This document shows positions 17,807 through 26,247 of a stretch of DNA of 64,000 bases, piece after piece. Within the stretch, counting starts at the first letter, position 1, and each line of letters begins with the position of its first letter. Both the position numbers and the translations under genes were made by a program. Source of the stretch: Isoptericola sediminis (GTDB taxonomy: Bacteria > Actinomycetota > Actinomycetes > Actinomycetales > Cellulomonadaceae); assembly GCF_013085345.1 (NCBI RefSeq), contig NZ_JABFAJ010000011.1:1-64000 (forward strand). Reading direction: 5' to 3'. A model generated the notes under the pieces. That model had not been told where the DNA came from. It searched no databases and saw nothing but the letters and a program-made list of their open reading frames with translations.

Positions 17807-17921
17807 GGCTTCTGCTGTTAGCTTTCATAAGTACGGCAGGTATCGACGACGACCGCCGGTACCCGCCCCCGATCCATGTGTCCGACGGTGGACACCGCCC
17901 CTTTCGAGAGGATTCCCGACG

Positions 17922-18875
17922 ATGCGACGCTCTCTCCTCACCCGGGCCGCCACGACCGCGGCGGCCGCAGGACTCGCCCTTCCCCTCGTGGCGGCCGCAC
18001 CGGCCGTCGCCGACGCACACCAGGACGGCCGGTCCGCCGGAGCCTCGGACCAGTGCTCCGGCCGCTCGGTGCCGGCGAGCAAGATCTCGTTCCAGCTCTA
18101 CAGCTACAGCGCCTGGCAGCAGGAGATCGGGGTCGACGCCGTCCTCGGCGAGCTGGCCGACATCGGCTACAAGAACGTCGAGCCGTTCGGCGGGAGCTAC
18201 GAGGGCCGCACGGCCGAGGAGTTCCGCGCGCTGCTCAAGGAGCACCAGCTCAAGGCACCCAGCTCCCACGGCGGCACCGACCCGGAGACCTTCGACGAGA
18301 CCCTCGACTTCGCCAAGACCCTCGGCCAGAAGTACACCGGGTCGGGTGGCTGGTCCGGTCCCGGCGTCCCGTTCTTCGGCGGCTCGACGTCGTGGGAGAG
18401 CGCCATGGAGACCGCCGAGGCCATGAACACCGCCGGCGAGCAGTCGGTGAAGGCCGGCACCGGCAAGCACTTCGGCCACAACCACTGGAACGAGTTCGTC
18501 CTGGAGGTCACCGACCCCGCCACGGGCGAGACGATGAGCTGGTGGGAGGCCGTGGCCCGCAACACCGACCCGCGGTACGTCGCCTTCCAGGTCGACGTCT
18601 ACTGGGCGACCGACGGCGGCGCCGACGTCGTCGAGATGCTCGAGGAGTACGGCGACCGCATCGACCTGCTGCACATCAAGGACGGCGACCTGTCCGGCCC
18701 GACCCCGGCGTTCGGCACCCAGACCGTCGTCGGCGAGGGTGACATCGACTGGCCGTCGATCCTCGACGCGGCCCAGGGCAAGATCAAGTACTACGTCATC
18801 GAGATGGACGGCGCCCCGACCGACGCGAGCTTCGCGCGGGAGAGCTTCGAGTACCTGACCTGCCAGGACTTCTGA
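17922..18875 (+). CDS. Secreted sugar phosphate isomerase/epimerase-like TIM barrel
   Basis: 317 aa, SD GAGAGGA, ATG 17922. Residues 1-31 are a signal peptide (RRSLLTRAATTAAAAGLALPL... AVADA; a twin-Arg start is compatible with Tat). The mature protein is a xylose-isomerase-like barrel (AP_endonuc_2 type): SFQLYSYSA, GYKNVEPFGG, HFGHNHWNEF, FQVDVYWA and LLHIKDGD supply His/Glu/Asp metal ligands. Secreted members are often annotated as sugar isomerases or oxidised-sugar enzymes; the substrate is unknown. Confidence 0.85.
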   Translation: MRRSLLTRAATTAAAAGLALPLVAAAPAVADAHQDGRSAGASDQCSGRSVPASKISFQLYSYSAWQQEIGVDAVLGELADIGYKNVEPFGGSYEGRTAEEFRALLKEHQLKAPSSHGGTDPETFDETLDFAKTLGQKYTGSGGWSGPGVPFFGGSTSWESAMETAEAMNTAGEQSVKAGTGKHFGHNHWNEFVLEVTDPATGETMSWWEAVARNTDPRYVAFQVDVYWATDGGADVVEMLEEYGDRIDLLHIKDGDLSGPTPAFGTQTVVGEGDIDWPSILDAAQGKIKYYVIEMDGAPTDASFARESFEYLTCQDF

Positions 18876-18901
18876 CCGGTCCCGCTCCGCACGCACGACG
18901 T

Positions 18902-18933
18902 CGGCGCGTGGCCCGGAAGGGGGCCACGCGCCG
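18902..18933. terminator. Strong bidirectional hairpin
   Basis: CGGCGCGTGGCCC (18902-18914) pairs perfectly with GGGCCACGCGCCG (18921-18933) around a 6-nt loop, between convergent genes ending at 18875 and 18954; the outer stem continues with a small bulge. Confidence 0.8.
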
Positions 18934-18953
18934 TCGTCACGGGTCCGGAGGTG

Positions 18954-19976
18954 TCAGGGACGCAGCAGCGCCTTGATCGCGCGGCGCTCGTCCATGGCCG
19001 CGAAGCCCTCGGCGGCCTCCTCCAGCGGCAGGGTGAGGTCGAAGACCTTGCCCGGGTCGATCGTCCTGTTCCAGATGAGCTCGATGAGCTCCGGCAGGTA
19101 CTGACGCACGGGCGCGGGCCCCCCGTGCAGGTGGACCGCGGAGAAGAACAACAGCTCGCCGGGCAGCGAGACGTCGTGGGTGACGCCGACGAACCCGACG
19201 TGGCCGCCGGCCCGGGTCGACTGGATCGCCTGCAGCATCGACTCCTGGGTCCCGACGGCCTCGACGACGCTGGGCGCCCCCAGCCCGTCGGTCAGCTCCT
19301 TGATCTTCGCCACACCCTCGTCACCGCGCTCGGTGACGACGTCGGTCGCGCCGAAGTCCCGGGCGAGTCGCTGACGGGAATCGTGCCGCGACATGGCGAT
19401 GATGCGCTCCGCCCCGAGCTGCTTGGCGGCGAGCACCGCGCTCAGCCCGACCGCGCCGTCACCGACCACCCCGACCGTCTTGCCCGGACCCGCCTCGGCC
19501 GCCACGGCCCCGAACCAGCCGGTCCCGAGCACGTCGGAGGCCGCCAGCAGGGACGGGATCAGGTCCTCGTCGGGCTGTCCCGGCGTCGCCACCAGGGTCC
19601 CGTCGGCCAGCGACACGCGCAGGTACTCGGCCTGGGCGCCGTTCATGCCTACGTACTCCGCGTGCACGCAGCGGCTCTGGTAGCCGGCCTGACAGATCGG
19701 GCAGGTGTTGTCCGAGGCCCAGAAGGACCCGACGACGAAGTCGCCGATCTTCACGTTCTTCACGTCGTCGCCGATCTCCTCGACGACGCCGACGTACTCG
19801 TGCCCCATGGGCATCGGTCCGGGGGTGGACTCGATGCCGCGGTAGGGCCACATGTCCGACCCGCAGACGCAGGCCGCGGTGACCTTGATGATCGCGTCGG
19901 TCGGCGCCAGCAGCGTCGGCCGCTCACGCTCCTCGACCCGGACGTCCCCGGGTCCGTGCAGTACTGCTCCACGCAT
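18954..19976 (-). CDS. Zinc-dependent alcohol dehydrogenase
   Basis: 340 aa from ATG 19976, SD GAGGAG. MDR family: CVCGSDMWPYRG and GHEYVGVVEEIG supply catalytic zinc ligands; the structural-zinc lobe is reduced to CPICQAGYQSRC. The Rossmann region holds VGVVGDGAVGLSAVLAA. Probably NADP-dependent oxidation/reduction of an alcohol or aldehyde. Last gene of a three-gene operon with a CMD protein and a DUF2255 protein, a set common next to MmyB-type regulators. Confidence 0.9.
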   Translation of the reverse strand: MRGAVLHGPGDVRVEERERPTLLAPTDAIIKVTAACVCGSDMWPYRGIESTPGPMPMGHEYVGVVEEIGDDVKNVKIGDFVVGSFWASDNTCPICQAGYQSRCVHAEYVGMNGAQAEYLRVSLADGTLVATPGQPDEDLIPSLLAASDVLGTGWFGAVAAEAGPGKTVGVVGDGAVGLSAVLAAKQLGAERIIAMSRHDSRQRLARDFGATDVVTERGDEGVAKIKELTDGLGAPSVVEAVGTQESMLQAIQSTRAGGHVGFVGVTHDVSLPGELLFFSAVHLHGGPAPVRQYLPELIELIWNRTIDPGKVFDLTLPLEEAAEGFAAMDERRAIKALLRP

Positions 19977-20022
19977 GATCGCGCTCCTCGTCCGGATGGG
20001 TGGCCGCCTTGCGGCCGGAGGT

Positions 20023-20039
20023 CGGGTCCCGAGGACCCG
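20023..20039 (-). terminator. Short hairpin between the CMD and ADH genes
   Basis: CGGGTCC (20023-20029) pairs with GGACCCG (20033-20039) with a 3-nt loop in the 65-bp gap. It could attenuate read-through from the CMD gene into the ADH gene. Confidence 0.35.
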
Positions 20040-20041
20040 GG

Positions 20042-20368
20042 TCAGGACTCCCCGCGGAAGACCTGCTTCGCGACGGCCATGGCGGCCATCGCCTGCGGCC
20101 AGCCGGCGTAGAACGCGAGGTGGGTGAGTGCCTCCACGACCTCCTCCTCGGAGTTGCCGTTCTCCTTGGCCAGCCAGATGTGGAAGGTGAGCTGCTCGGT
20201 GTTCCCGTTCGTGGCCAGCACGGAGACGGTCACCAGGCTCCGCTCCTTGGGCGACAGCCCGGGCCGCTTCCACACGTCGCCGAAGAGCACGTCGTCGGTG
20301 TAGTGCACGAGGCCGGGGGCGAAGTCGCCGAACAGGCGCTCGGCGCCGGAGGGTTCGTGGTCCGTCAT
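20042..20368 (-). CDS. Carboxymuconolactone-decarboxylase-family protein
   Basis: 108 aa; ATG 20368 overlaps the stop of the DUF2255 gene (ATGA), with its own GAGGAG. AhpD-like/CMD fold: RSLVTVSVLATNGNTEQLTFH, then the helix ending HLAFYAGWPQAMAAMA. The paired Cys of AhpD are absent, so this is the gamma-CMD type rather than a peroxidase. The real substrate of such short CMD proteins is generally not known. Confidence 0.88.
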   Translation of the reverse strand: MTDHEPSGAERLFGDFAPGLVHYTDDVLFGDVWKRPGLSPKERSLVTVSVLATNGNTEQLTFHIWLAKENGNSEEEVVEALTHLAFYAGWPQAMAAMAVAKQVFRGES

Positions 20369-20784
20369 GAGATCTCCTCGGGATCGGTGGGGTGCGGTGC
20401 GGGAGTGCGCGGCTCAGCGGGCTCGAGCCGCAGCGTCGAGGCGACGGCCGGGGGTGCGATCATCGGCAGGACGTAGCTGCTCCAGCGTCCGTACTTGGCG
20501 CGGTAGGCCTCGTCGATCTCGGTATCGACGTCGGTGGTCGGCTCGGTGACGGCGACCTCGCGGTCGACGCCCCCGGCCTCGATCCGTGCGCGACCGCTGC
20601 GCAGCGCCTGGCGGTACCAGCCGCCGTCGGGCCCCCGGTACGACCGGACGTAGAGGCCGTCGCCGACGCGCACGACCCAGATCGGGATCGGGCGCCGGAA
20701 GCTGCCGTCCGTGCGCGCGGGGGCGATGTGCAGCTCGTCGGCCTCGCCGACGGCGCCGAGCTCCTCGGGTGTCCAGGTGGTCAT
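20365..20784 (-). CDS. DUF2255 family protein
   Basis: 139 aa from ATG 20784 with GAGAGGAG upstream. It opens with TWTPEELGAVGEADELHIA and has IPIWVVRVGDGLYVRSYRG and WYRQAL, the DUF2255 pattern (split-barrel-like). First gene of the DUF2255-CMD-ADH operon, divergent from the MmyB-like regulator gene by 115 bp, so that regulator is its probable controller. The activity of DUF2255 is not established. Confidence 0.85.
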   Translation of the reverse strand: MTTWTPEELGAVGEADELHIAPARTDGSFRRPIPIWVVRVGDGLYVRSYRGPDGGWYRQALRSGRARIEAGGVDREVAVTEPTTDVDTEIDEAYRAKYGRWSSYVLPMIAPPAVASTLRLEPAEPRTPAPHPTDPEEIS

Positions 20785-20845
20785 GGTGCTCCTCTCGACC
20801 CCCTCAGTGAACGTCCCGGCGGGCCCGGGCGGGAGGCACGGACGA

Positions 20846-20866
20846 GAGGTGTACCGCCAGTACCTC
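20846..20866. promoter_or_regulatory. Possible operator of the MmyB-like regulator
   Basis: GAGGT (20846-20850) and ACCTC (20862-20866) are inverted arms 11 bp apart, enclosing two GTAC tetramers, in the gap between the divergent DUF2255 and regulator genes. It sits upstream of the regulator's TACCGT -10 (20888-20893). Confidence 0.4.
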
Positions 20867-20887
20867 GCACGACGCCGGGAGCGCTCG

Positions 20888-20893
20888 TACCGT
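20888..20893 (+). promoter_or_regulatory. -10 element (TACCGT) of a leaderless-type promoter
   Basis: TACCGT is six bases before ATG 20900 and no SD is visible. Confidence 0.45.
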
Positions 20894-20899
20894 CGAGGC

Positions 20900-21825
20900 A
20901 TGGACAACCGTCAGGACGTCCGTGAGTTCCTCACCTCACGTCGCGCCAGGGTCACCCCGGACGACGCCGGTCTGCCCGCGGGCACCAACCGCCGGGTGCT
21001 GGGGCTGCGGCGCAGCGAGGTGGCGATGCTCGCCGACATGAGCGTCGAGTACTACGCGCGCCTCGAGCGCGGGAACCTCGGTGGGGTCTCCGACCCCGTG
21101 CTGGAGTCTCTCGCCCGCGCCCTGCAGCTCGACGAGGCCGAGCGGTCGCACCTGTTCGACCTCGCCCGGGCCGCGAACCGGGCGGCACCGAGCCGACCGC
21201 GACGACGTGGCACGCGGCGCTGGGTCGCCCGGCCGGCGCTGCAGGCCACCCTCGACGCCGTGACCGGCGGACCGGCGTTCGTGCGCAACGGCCGCATGGA
21301 CCTCCTGGCCGCCAACCGGCTGGGCTGGGCCTTCTACGCCGACGTCCTCGCGGCGGGCGACGACCCCCCGAACCTCGCGCGGTTCACGTTCCTGGACATC
21401 GAGCGCGCCGAATCGTTCTACCCCGACTGGGACCTCGCCGCCGACATCGTCGTGGCGATCCTGCGGATCGAGGCCGGTCGCGACCCCACGACAAGGGTCT
21501 GCACGACCTCGTCGGCGAGCTGTCCACCCGGTCGGCCGCGTTCCGCACCCGCTGGGGCGCCCACGACGTCCGCCACCACGGCAGCGGCACCAAGGGTTTC
21601 CACCACGACGTCGTCGGCGACCTCGAGCTCACCTACGAAGGGATGGAGCTCACGGCCGAGCCGGGCCTCTCGCTGACCGTCTACACCGCCGCGGCGGGCA
21701 GCGCCTCCGAGGAGCGGCTGCGGCTGCTCGCCAGCTGGGCCGCCTCGCACGACTGGCCCGGACACCCGGCCGTCGTCCCCGGACCCGCCACCACCCAGGC
21801 CGTCCCGCGCGACGAGCACGCCTGA
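20900..21825 (+). pseudogene. HTH regulator with MmyB-like ligand domain, frameshifted
   Basis: Frame 1 from ATG 20900 encodes about 195 residues: XRE HTH (LGLRRSEVAMLADMSVEYYARLERG) and the first part of the MmyB-like domain (RNGRMDLLAANRLG, AESFYPDW). After EAGRDP the family sequence continues one frame away (HDKGLHDLVGELSTRSAAFR) to a stop at 21825. Restoring one C in the C4 run at 21484-21487 rejoins a 308-aa protein of normal family length. Either a real loss, a strain-level variant or a sequencing indel. The target is probably the divergent DUF2255-CMD-ADH operon and perhaps the cupin gene. Confidence 0.8.
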
Positions 21826-21850
21826 CACCCCCGACAGGAAGGACGACACC

Positions 21851-22264
21851 GTGAAGGTCCTCACCGCTCCCCCGACCACGAAGAACCCGCCGGAGCAGTT
21901 CACCGGCGACGTGTGGCTCGACCCGATCGCCTACCCCCAGGACGCCGGCCAGTCGATGGTCGTCGCGAAGGTCCGGTTCGCCCCCGGGGCCCGCACGGCC
22001 TGGCACTCGCACGCCCGCGGCCAGACGCTGCACGTCACGAACGGGTTCGCGCTCGTCGGCACCCGCGACGGCACCGTCGTCCGGGCCGGGCAGGGCACGA
22101 CCGTCTACTGCCCGCCGGGCGAGGAGCACTGGCACGGCGCCACGCCGGACAGCTTCATGGAGCACCTCGCGATGCTCGAGAACACCGACGACCCGGCCAC
22201 GTCCACCACGTGGCTGGAGCACGTCACCGACACGGACTACGCCCGGCCCGTCACCGAGGCCTGA
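21851..22264 (+). CDS. Cupin-domain protein
   Basis: 137 aa from GTG 21851, SD AGGAAGGA. Single cupin barrel: motif 1 TAWHSHARGQTLHVTNG (two His and one Gln/Thr ligand position) and motif 2 PPGEEHWHGATPDSFMEH. It resembles the cupin partners of CMD proteins (mandelonitrile-lyase/quercetinase-like). It follows the regulator by 25 bp and probably belongs to the same small metabolic locus as ADH and CMD. Its end overlaps the convergent gene by 28 bp. Confidence 0.87.
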   Translation: MKVLTAPPTTKNPPEQFTGDVWLDPIAYPQDAGQSMVVAKVRFAPGARTAWHSHARGQTLHVTNGFALVGTRDGTVVRAGQGTTVYCPPGEEHWHGATPDSFMEHLAMLENTDDPATSTTWLEHVTDTDYARPVTEA

Positions 22265-22872
22265 CCGCCCGGCGCCGACCGTCCCGACGTCAGCGGGATC
22301 GGCCGGCGCAGCCGCACCAGCGCCTCGACGTCGAGGGTGCGGGACCGTTCCACGAGCCGCACCCCGTCCAGGGACAGGGTCCCCGTGAGGTCGGCCGACC
22401 CGCCCCGGACCGCCACCAGGGAGCCGCCCGCGACGACGGCCGCGACCCCCGTGAGGACGGCGACGAGCGAGATCTCGAAGGTGAACCGGTGCAGGGGGAC
22501 GCCGTCGACGGACAGGTCGACCCGCGGGTGGTGCGTCGCGGTGATCCGGTGCGTGGCCAGCGCGACGATCTCCTCCCCCGGTTCCTGGGCGGTCCGCCGG
22601 CCGGCCGCCGTGAGGTCGGCGACGGACCGCCACGAGCGCAGCAGGACGTCGCCGAGGTCGAGGTCGAGCAGTCCGTCCGCCACGGCGGCGAGCTCGGACC
22701 CGACGGCCTCCCGGGTCGCCGTGGTGGCCCGCCGCACGCCCTGGAGCGCCGCGCCGCCGATCCCGTGCCGCCGGACGGCCTCGCCGAGCACCTGCGCGGT
22801 GTCCCGGCCCGAGCCGTCGTCGAGGAGGAAGACGCGCGCCGTCATCGCCGGCGCGGCGGTCGTCGTGGTCAT
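22237..22872 (-). CDS. Unknown protein coupled to a PASTA membrane protein
   Basis: 211 aa; ATG 22872 overlaps the stop of the PASTA gene (ATGA). No family recognised. It has a Thr/Ala N-terminus, an alpha-helical first half (LGEAVRRHGIGGAALQG, EELxxVADGLLDLDLGDVLLRSW), one hydrophobic stretch in the second half (LVAVLTGVAAVVAGGSLVAV) and a beta-like C-terminus. Probably acts with the PASTA protein at the membrane. Confidence 0.65.
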   Translation of the reverse strand: MTTTTAAPAMTARVFLLDDGSGRDTAQVLGEAVRRHGIGGAALQGVRRATTATREAVGSELAAVADGLLDLDLGDVLLRSWRSVADLTAAGRRTAQEPGEEIVALATHRITATHHPRVDLSVDGVPLHRFTFEISLVAVLTGVAAVVAGGSLVAVRGGSADLTGTLSLDGVRLVERSRTLDVEALVRLRRPIPLTSGRSAPGGQASVTGRA

Positions 22873-23738
22873 CGTCCGATCACCTCCAGGTGCTGGTCCA
22901 CGTCGTCCGCGGAGGCGACGAGGCGGATGACGAGGGTCGCGCCCGGACCCGCGGGGTCCGTCGGGTCCGCGGCGAGCGTCACGGTGGGCGGCGAGGTCGG
23001 GGCAGGCCGGACCCGGACGTGCTCGGACACCCAGCGCCGGTCCCGCCGGCGACGGGCCCGGCGCAGCCGGGGGACGCCGGCTGCGGCCCCGGCGAAGAGC
23101 AGCCCGGCCAGGGCGATCCACAGCAGCGGGAACCGTTCCGCCGGGTCGTCCGTCCCCGTGTTCCCCGGGGGCGGGACGACGGCGGCGAGGGTGACGGCCA
23201 CCTCGCTCTCGACGTCGACGCCGGTGCCCGGGCCGGGGTCCTGGTCGGCGACGGCGTCGCCCTCGCCCGCGACCTCCCCGAGCACGAGGCCCCTCTCGGC
23301 CAGCAGCGTCTCGGCCTCGTCGAGCGGGCGGCCCACCAGGTCCGGCACGGTGACCAGGTCGGCGACCTGCTCGACCTCGAACGCGGTCTCGGCCGCGACG
23401 TCGTCGGACCCCTCGCAGCGGGCGAACACCTCGTGCCCCCCGGGCTCCGCCTCCGCGGGGACCGGGAACGTCGTCTGGTCGGCGCCACCGTCCAGGTCGA
23501 CGGTCCCGACCACCCCGGACTCGCCCCACAGGAGCTCGACGACGCCGATCGAGCAGTCGAAACCGTCGACGCTCGCCGTGACGGAGGTCCCGGGTGGTCC
23601 GGCCGACGGGTCGAGGTCGATCTCCTGCCCGGGCACGACGACGGCGGGGAGCGAGGACAGCAGGCCGAGGACGGCCGCCACCAGCGTCGGCACGACCGTC
23701 CGCATCGCCGGGCGGTTCCGCACGGGTCCGGATCGCAC
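22869..23738 (-). CDS. Membrane protein with one PASTA domain
   Basis: 289 aa from GTG 23738 with GGAGG 7 nt upstream. Signal/TM at about 12-35, an extracellular part with two Cys (FDCSIG... ARCEGSD) suggesting a disulfide-linked Ig-like module, one PASTA repeat (VTVPDLVGRPLDEAETLLAERGL), a TM (PLLWIALAGLLFAGAAAGV) followed by a very basic RRARRRRDRR stop-transfer segment, and a cytoplasmic tail. PASTA domains bind peptidoglycan or beta-lactams in Ser/Thr kinases, but no kinase domain is present. Operon with the unknown protein downstream. Confidence 0.75.
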   Translation of the reverse strand: MRSGPVRNRPAMRTVVPTLVAAVLGLLSSLPAVVVPGQEIDLDPSAGPPGTSVTASVDGFDCSIGVVELLWGESGVVGTVDLDGGADQTTFPVPAEAEPGGHEVFARCEGSDDVAAETAFEVEQVADLVTVPDLVGRPLDEAETLLAERGLVLGEVAGEGDAVADQDPGPGTGVDVESEVAVTLAAVVPPPGNTGTDDPAERFPLLWIALAGLLFAGAAAGVPRLRRARRRRDRRWVSEHVRVRPAPTSPPTVTLAADPTDPAGPGATLVIRLVASADDVDQHLEVIGR

Positions 23739-23840
23739 GGGGCCACCTCCGTCCTGGCCGCGGCTCGAGCGTTCCTCTACCGGTCCGGAGCGCCGTGACT
23801 CCCCTGCTGATACGGCCCGCTCGTCGACGCACGGGGTTTG

Positions 23841-23869
23841 TTGCGTCCCTGCGCAATCATGCAGACAAT
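23841..23869 (+). promoter_or_regulatory. Promoter with overlapping inverted repeat for MFS-arsR
   Basis: TTGCGT (23841-23846), a 17-bp spacer and GACAAT (23864-23869), six bases before GTG 23876. TTGCG (23841-23845) and CGCAA (23852-23856) form an inverted repeat over the -35/spacer, a position suited to repression by the cotranscribed ArsR-type protein. Confidence 0.4.
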
Positions 23870-23875
23870 GGGTCG

Positions 23876-25141
23876 GTGCTGCAGGTCCTCACCCACCCGG
23901 TCTACCGCCGGCTCTTCCTCGCCCAGGTCGTCGCCCTCGCCGGCACGGGGCTCGCCACCGTCGCCCTCGGGCTGCTCGCCTACGACCTCGCCGGGGCCGA
24001 GGCCGGGCAGGTCCTGGGCACGGCGCTCGCGGTGAAGATGGTCGCCTACGTGTTCGTCGCCCCGCTGGCGGCGGCCGCGGTCGTGCGGCTGCCGCGGCGG
24101 TCGGTGATGATCGGCTCCGACGTCGTGCGACTGCTCGTCGCGGTGTCCCTGCCCTTCGTCGGCGAGGTCTGGCAGGTCTACGTCCTCGTCTTCGTGCTGC
24201 AGGCGGCCTCGGCCACGTTCACCCCGACGTTCCAGTCCGTGATCCCCGACGTGCTCGACGACGAGGAGGACTACACCGCGGCGTTGTCCCTGTCCCGGCT
24301 GGCCTACGACCTCGAGGCCGTGCTGTCCCCCGTGCTGGCGGCCGGGCTGCTGCTCGTCGTCCCCAGCTCGACCCTCTTCTTCGGCACCGCCGCCGGCTTC
24401 GGGGCGTCCGCGCTGCTCGTCGCCGCGACGGTCCTGCCGCGCCGTGGCGCCGACGCCGACGGGGCCGGCCCCCAGATGCCCTTCGGGGAACGCGCCCGGC
24501 ACGGGATCCGCCTCTTCGTCCGGACCCCGGCGCTGCGACCGGTCCTGGCGCTCAACATGGCCGTGGCCGCGGCCGGGGCGTTCGTCATCGTCCAGACGGT
24601 CGTGATCGCCCGCTCCGCGTTCGGGCAGGGCGAGGACGTCGTCGCGCTGCTGCTGGCCGCCAACGGCGCCGGCTCCATGACGGCGGCCTTCGCCCTGCCC
24701 CGGCTGCTGCGCCGCCGGCCCGAACGGCTCGTGATGCTCACGGGGGCCGCTGCCCTCACCGTGGCCACCGCCGTCGTCCCCCTCGCGCTGGCGGCCCCGT
24801 CGCCGGTGGCCGGGCTGACGGCCGTCGCGGCGCTGTGGGTGCTCGTCGGCCTCGGCTGGGCGTCGGTGGAGACCCCCGTGGGCCGGATCGTGCGTCGCAC
24901 GGTCGCTCCCGGCGACAGACCGGCGGCCTTCGCGGCGCACTTCGCCCTGCTGCACGCCTGCTGGCTGCTCACCTACCCCCTCGCCGGTCTGCTCGGCGTG
25001 GGCCTCGGGCTGAGCAGCACCGCGCTCGTGCTCGCGGCCCTCGCGGCGGCCGCGACGACGACGGCCGCCCTGCTGTGGCCGCGCCGACCCGGACGTCCGG
25101 CCACGACGGGGACGACGGCGCGAGGGACGGTGCCATCATGA
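23876..25141 (+). CDS. MFS transporter
   Basis: 421 aa from GTG 23876 (no SD, leaderless-like). Twelve hydrophobic segments; starts HPVYRRLFLAQVVALAGTGLATVALG as in EntS/NreB-like exporters, with motif LPRRSVMIGSDVVRL after TM2. Its stop overlaps the ArsR-family start (ATGA at 25138), so an ArsR-regulated efflux pump is likely. ArsR-MFS pairs export metal ions or small organics; the regulator's sequence does not settle which. Confidence 0.88.
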   Translation: MLQVLTHPVYRRLFLAQVVALAGTGLATVALGLLAYDLAGAEAGQVLGTALAVKMVAYVFVAPLAAAAVVRLPRRSVMIGSDVVRLLVAVSLPFVGEVWQVYVLVFVLQAASATFTPTFQSVIPDVLDDEEDYTAALSLSRLAYDLEAVLSPVLAAGLLLVVPSSTLFFGTAAGFGASALLVAATVLPRRGADADGAGPQMPFGERARHGIRLFVRTPALRPVLALNMAVAAAGAFVIVQTVVIARSAFGQGEDVVALLLAANGAGSMTAAFALPRLLRRRPERLVMLTGAAALTVATAVVPLALAAPSPVAGLTAVAALWVLVGLGWASVETPVGRIVRRTVAPGDRPAAFAAHFALLHACWLLTYPLAGLLGVGLGLSSTALVLAALAAAATTTAALLWPRRPGRPATTGTTARGTVPS

Positions 25142-25488
25142 GTCCCGTGGCCCCCGCCGAGCGCAGCGCACCCCCGGACGCCGAGCTCGACCGTGCCGTC
25201 GAGGTCCTGCGCCTCCTCGCCGACCGCACCCGCCTCGCGATCCTCGTCATGCTCGACGGCACCGAGATGTCGGTCGGGTCGATCGCCACGACGCTCGACC
25301 GCCCCGTCCCCGCAGTCTCCCAGCACCTGGCCAGGCTGCGTGCCAGCCGGCTGGTCACGTCGCGGCGCGACGGCACCACCGTCTACTACGGCCAGCCCGA
25401 CGAGCACGTCGCCGCGCTCGTCGCGAACGTGCTGCACCACACCGAGCACCTGCTCTACGAGGTCCCGCCGCACCACCGCTCCCCCTGA
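25138..25488 (+). CDS. ArsR/SmtB-family regulator
   Basis: 116 aa. Winged helix: LRLLADRTRLAILVMLDGTEMSVGSIATTLDRPVPAVSQHLARLRASRLVTSRRDGTTVYY. No ELCVCDL-type metal site in alpha-3; the C-terminus has His clusters (NVLHHTEHLLYEVPPHHRS) that could form an alpha-5 metal site of the kind used for Zn, Ni or Co sensing. Translationally coupled to the MFS gene and probably its repressor. Confidence 0.9.
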   Translation: MSPVAPAERSAPPDAELDRAVEVLRLLADRTRLAILVMLDGTEMSVGSIATTLDRPVPAVSQHLARLRASRLVTSRRDGTTVYYGQPDEHVAALVANVLHHTEHLLYEVPPHHRSP

Positions 25489-25554
25489 ACGGACGCGGCG
25501 GGCGACCCGCACGGGCCGTCCGCCGCTCGACAAGCGCTGCGGGGACCTGCGGGT

Positions 25555-25560
25555 TAGTCT
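25555..25560 (+). promoter_or_regulatory. -10 element (TAGTCT) of a leaderless-type promoter
   Basis: TAGTCT lies six bases before ATG 25567, with no SD. Confidence 0.4.
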
Positions 25561-25566
25561 CCCGGG

Positions 25567-26247
25567 ATGCTTCGACGATCGCCCCGGGCCCGTGCTCTGG
25601 CCCGCGCCGGTGCCTTCGCCGTCGCCGGATTCGTCCCGGTGCTCGTCCTGGCCTGGTTCGTCCGCACGAACGCCACGGTGCAGGACGCCGACCAGGCCGT
25701 CGTCGACGCCGCCGTGTCGGTCACGCTGGACAACGACTGGCTGCTGGACACCTTCGTCGTCTGGTCGGCGGTCACCCAGCCCGGCTGGGTCGTGCTGGCC
25801 GGCGGCGCGGTCGCCCTGTGGATGTGGCGCCGACACGACTACCCCGGGCGCGCCCTGTGGGCGGTCGGGACGTTGCTCGCCTCGTGGGGGCTGGCCAACC
25901 TGGCCAAGGAAGCCGTCGGACGGGTGCGGCCGGTGGTCGACGAGGTGATCCTCAACGCGCCCGGCCTCAGCTTCCCCTCCGGGCACGCGACGTCGTCGGC
26001 GACCGCCGCGGTGACGATCACGCTGCTGGTCTGGCCGGTCCTCGGTCGCGTCGGCCGCGTCGTCGTCCCGCTGGTCGCCACCCTGTTCGTCCTGATCACG
26101 GCCGCCGACCGCATCTTCCTCGGGGTGCACTTCCCCTCGGACGTGGTCGCCGGCATCCTCCTGGGCGTCACCATCTCCGGTGCGTCCTACCTCGGGTACC
26201 GCGGGTGGTCACCCACCACCCGCACCACAGATGCGGAGATTCGATGA
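25567..26247 (+). CDS. PAP2-family membrane phosphatase (first of two)
   Basis: 226 aa. Six-TM PAP2 fold with the full phosphatase signature: KEAVGRVRP, PSGHATS and DRIFLGVHFPSDVVAG (catalytic His residues in the second and third motifs). Likely dephosphorylates phosphatidate-like or undecaprenyl-pyrophosphate lipids at the outer face of the membrane. Leaderless-like start; the stop overlaps the next PAP2 gene (ATGA at 26244), so both are made together. Confidence 0.9.
   Translation: MLRRSPRARALARAGAFAVAGFVPVLVLAWFVRTNATVQDADQAVVDAAVSVTLDNDWLLDTFVVWSAVTQPGWVVLAGGAVALWMWRRHDYPGRALWAVGTLLASWGLANLAKEAVGRVRPVVDEVILNAPGLSFPSGHATSSATAAVTITLLVWPVLGRVGRVVVPLVATLFVLITAADRIFLGVHFPSDVVAGILLGVTISGASYLGYRGWSPTTRTTDAEIR

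Noticed and set aside
21913-25488. A 1191-codon open frame on the plus strand
   Set aside because: Almost all of it is a GC-rich shadow of the minus-strand PASTA pair and of the MFS gene; only the last 117 codons (ArsR-like) are a real gene.
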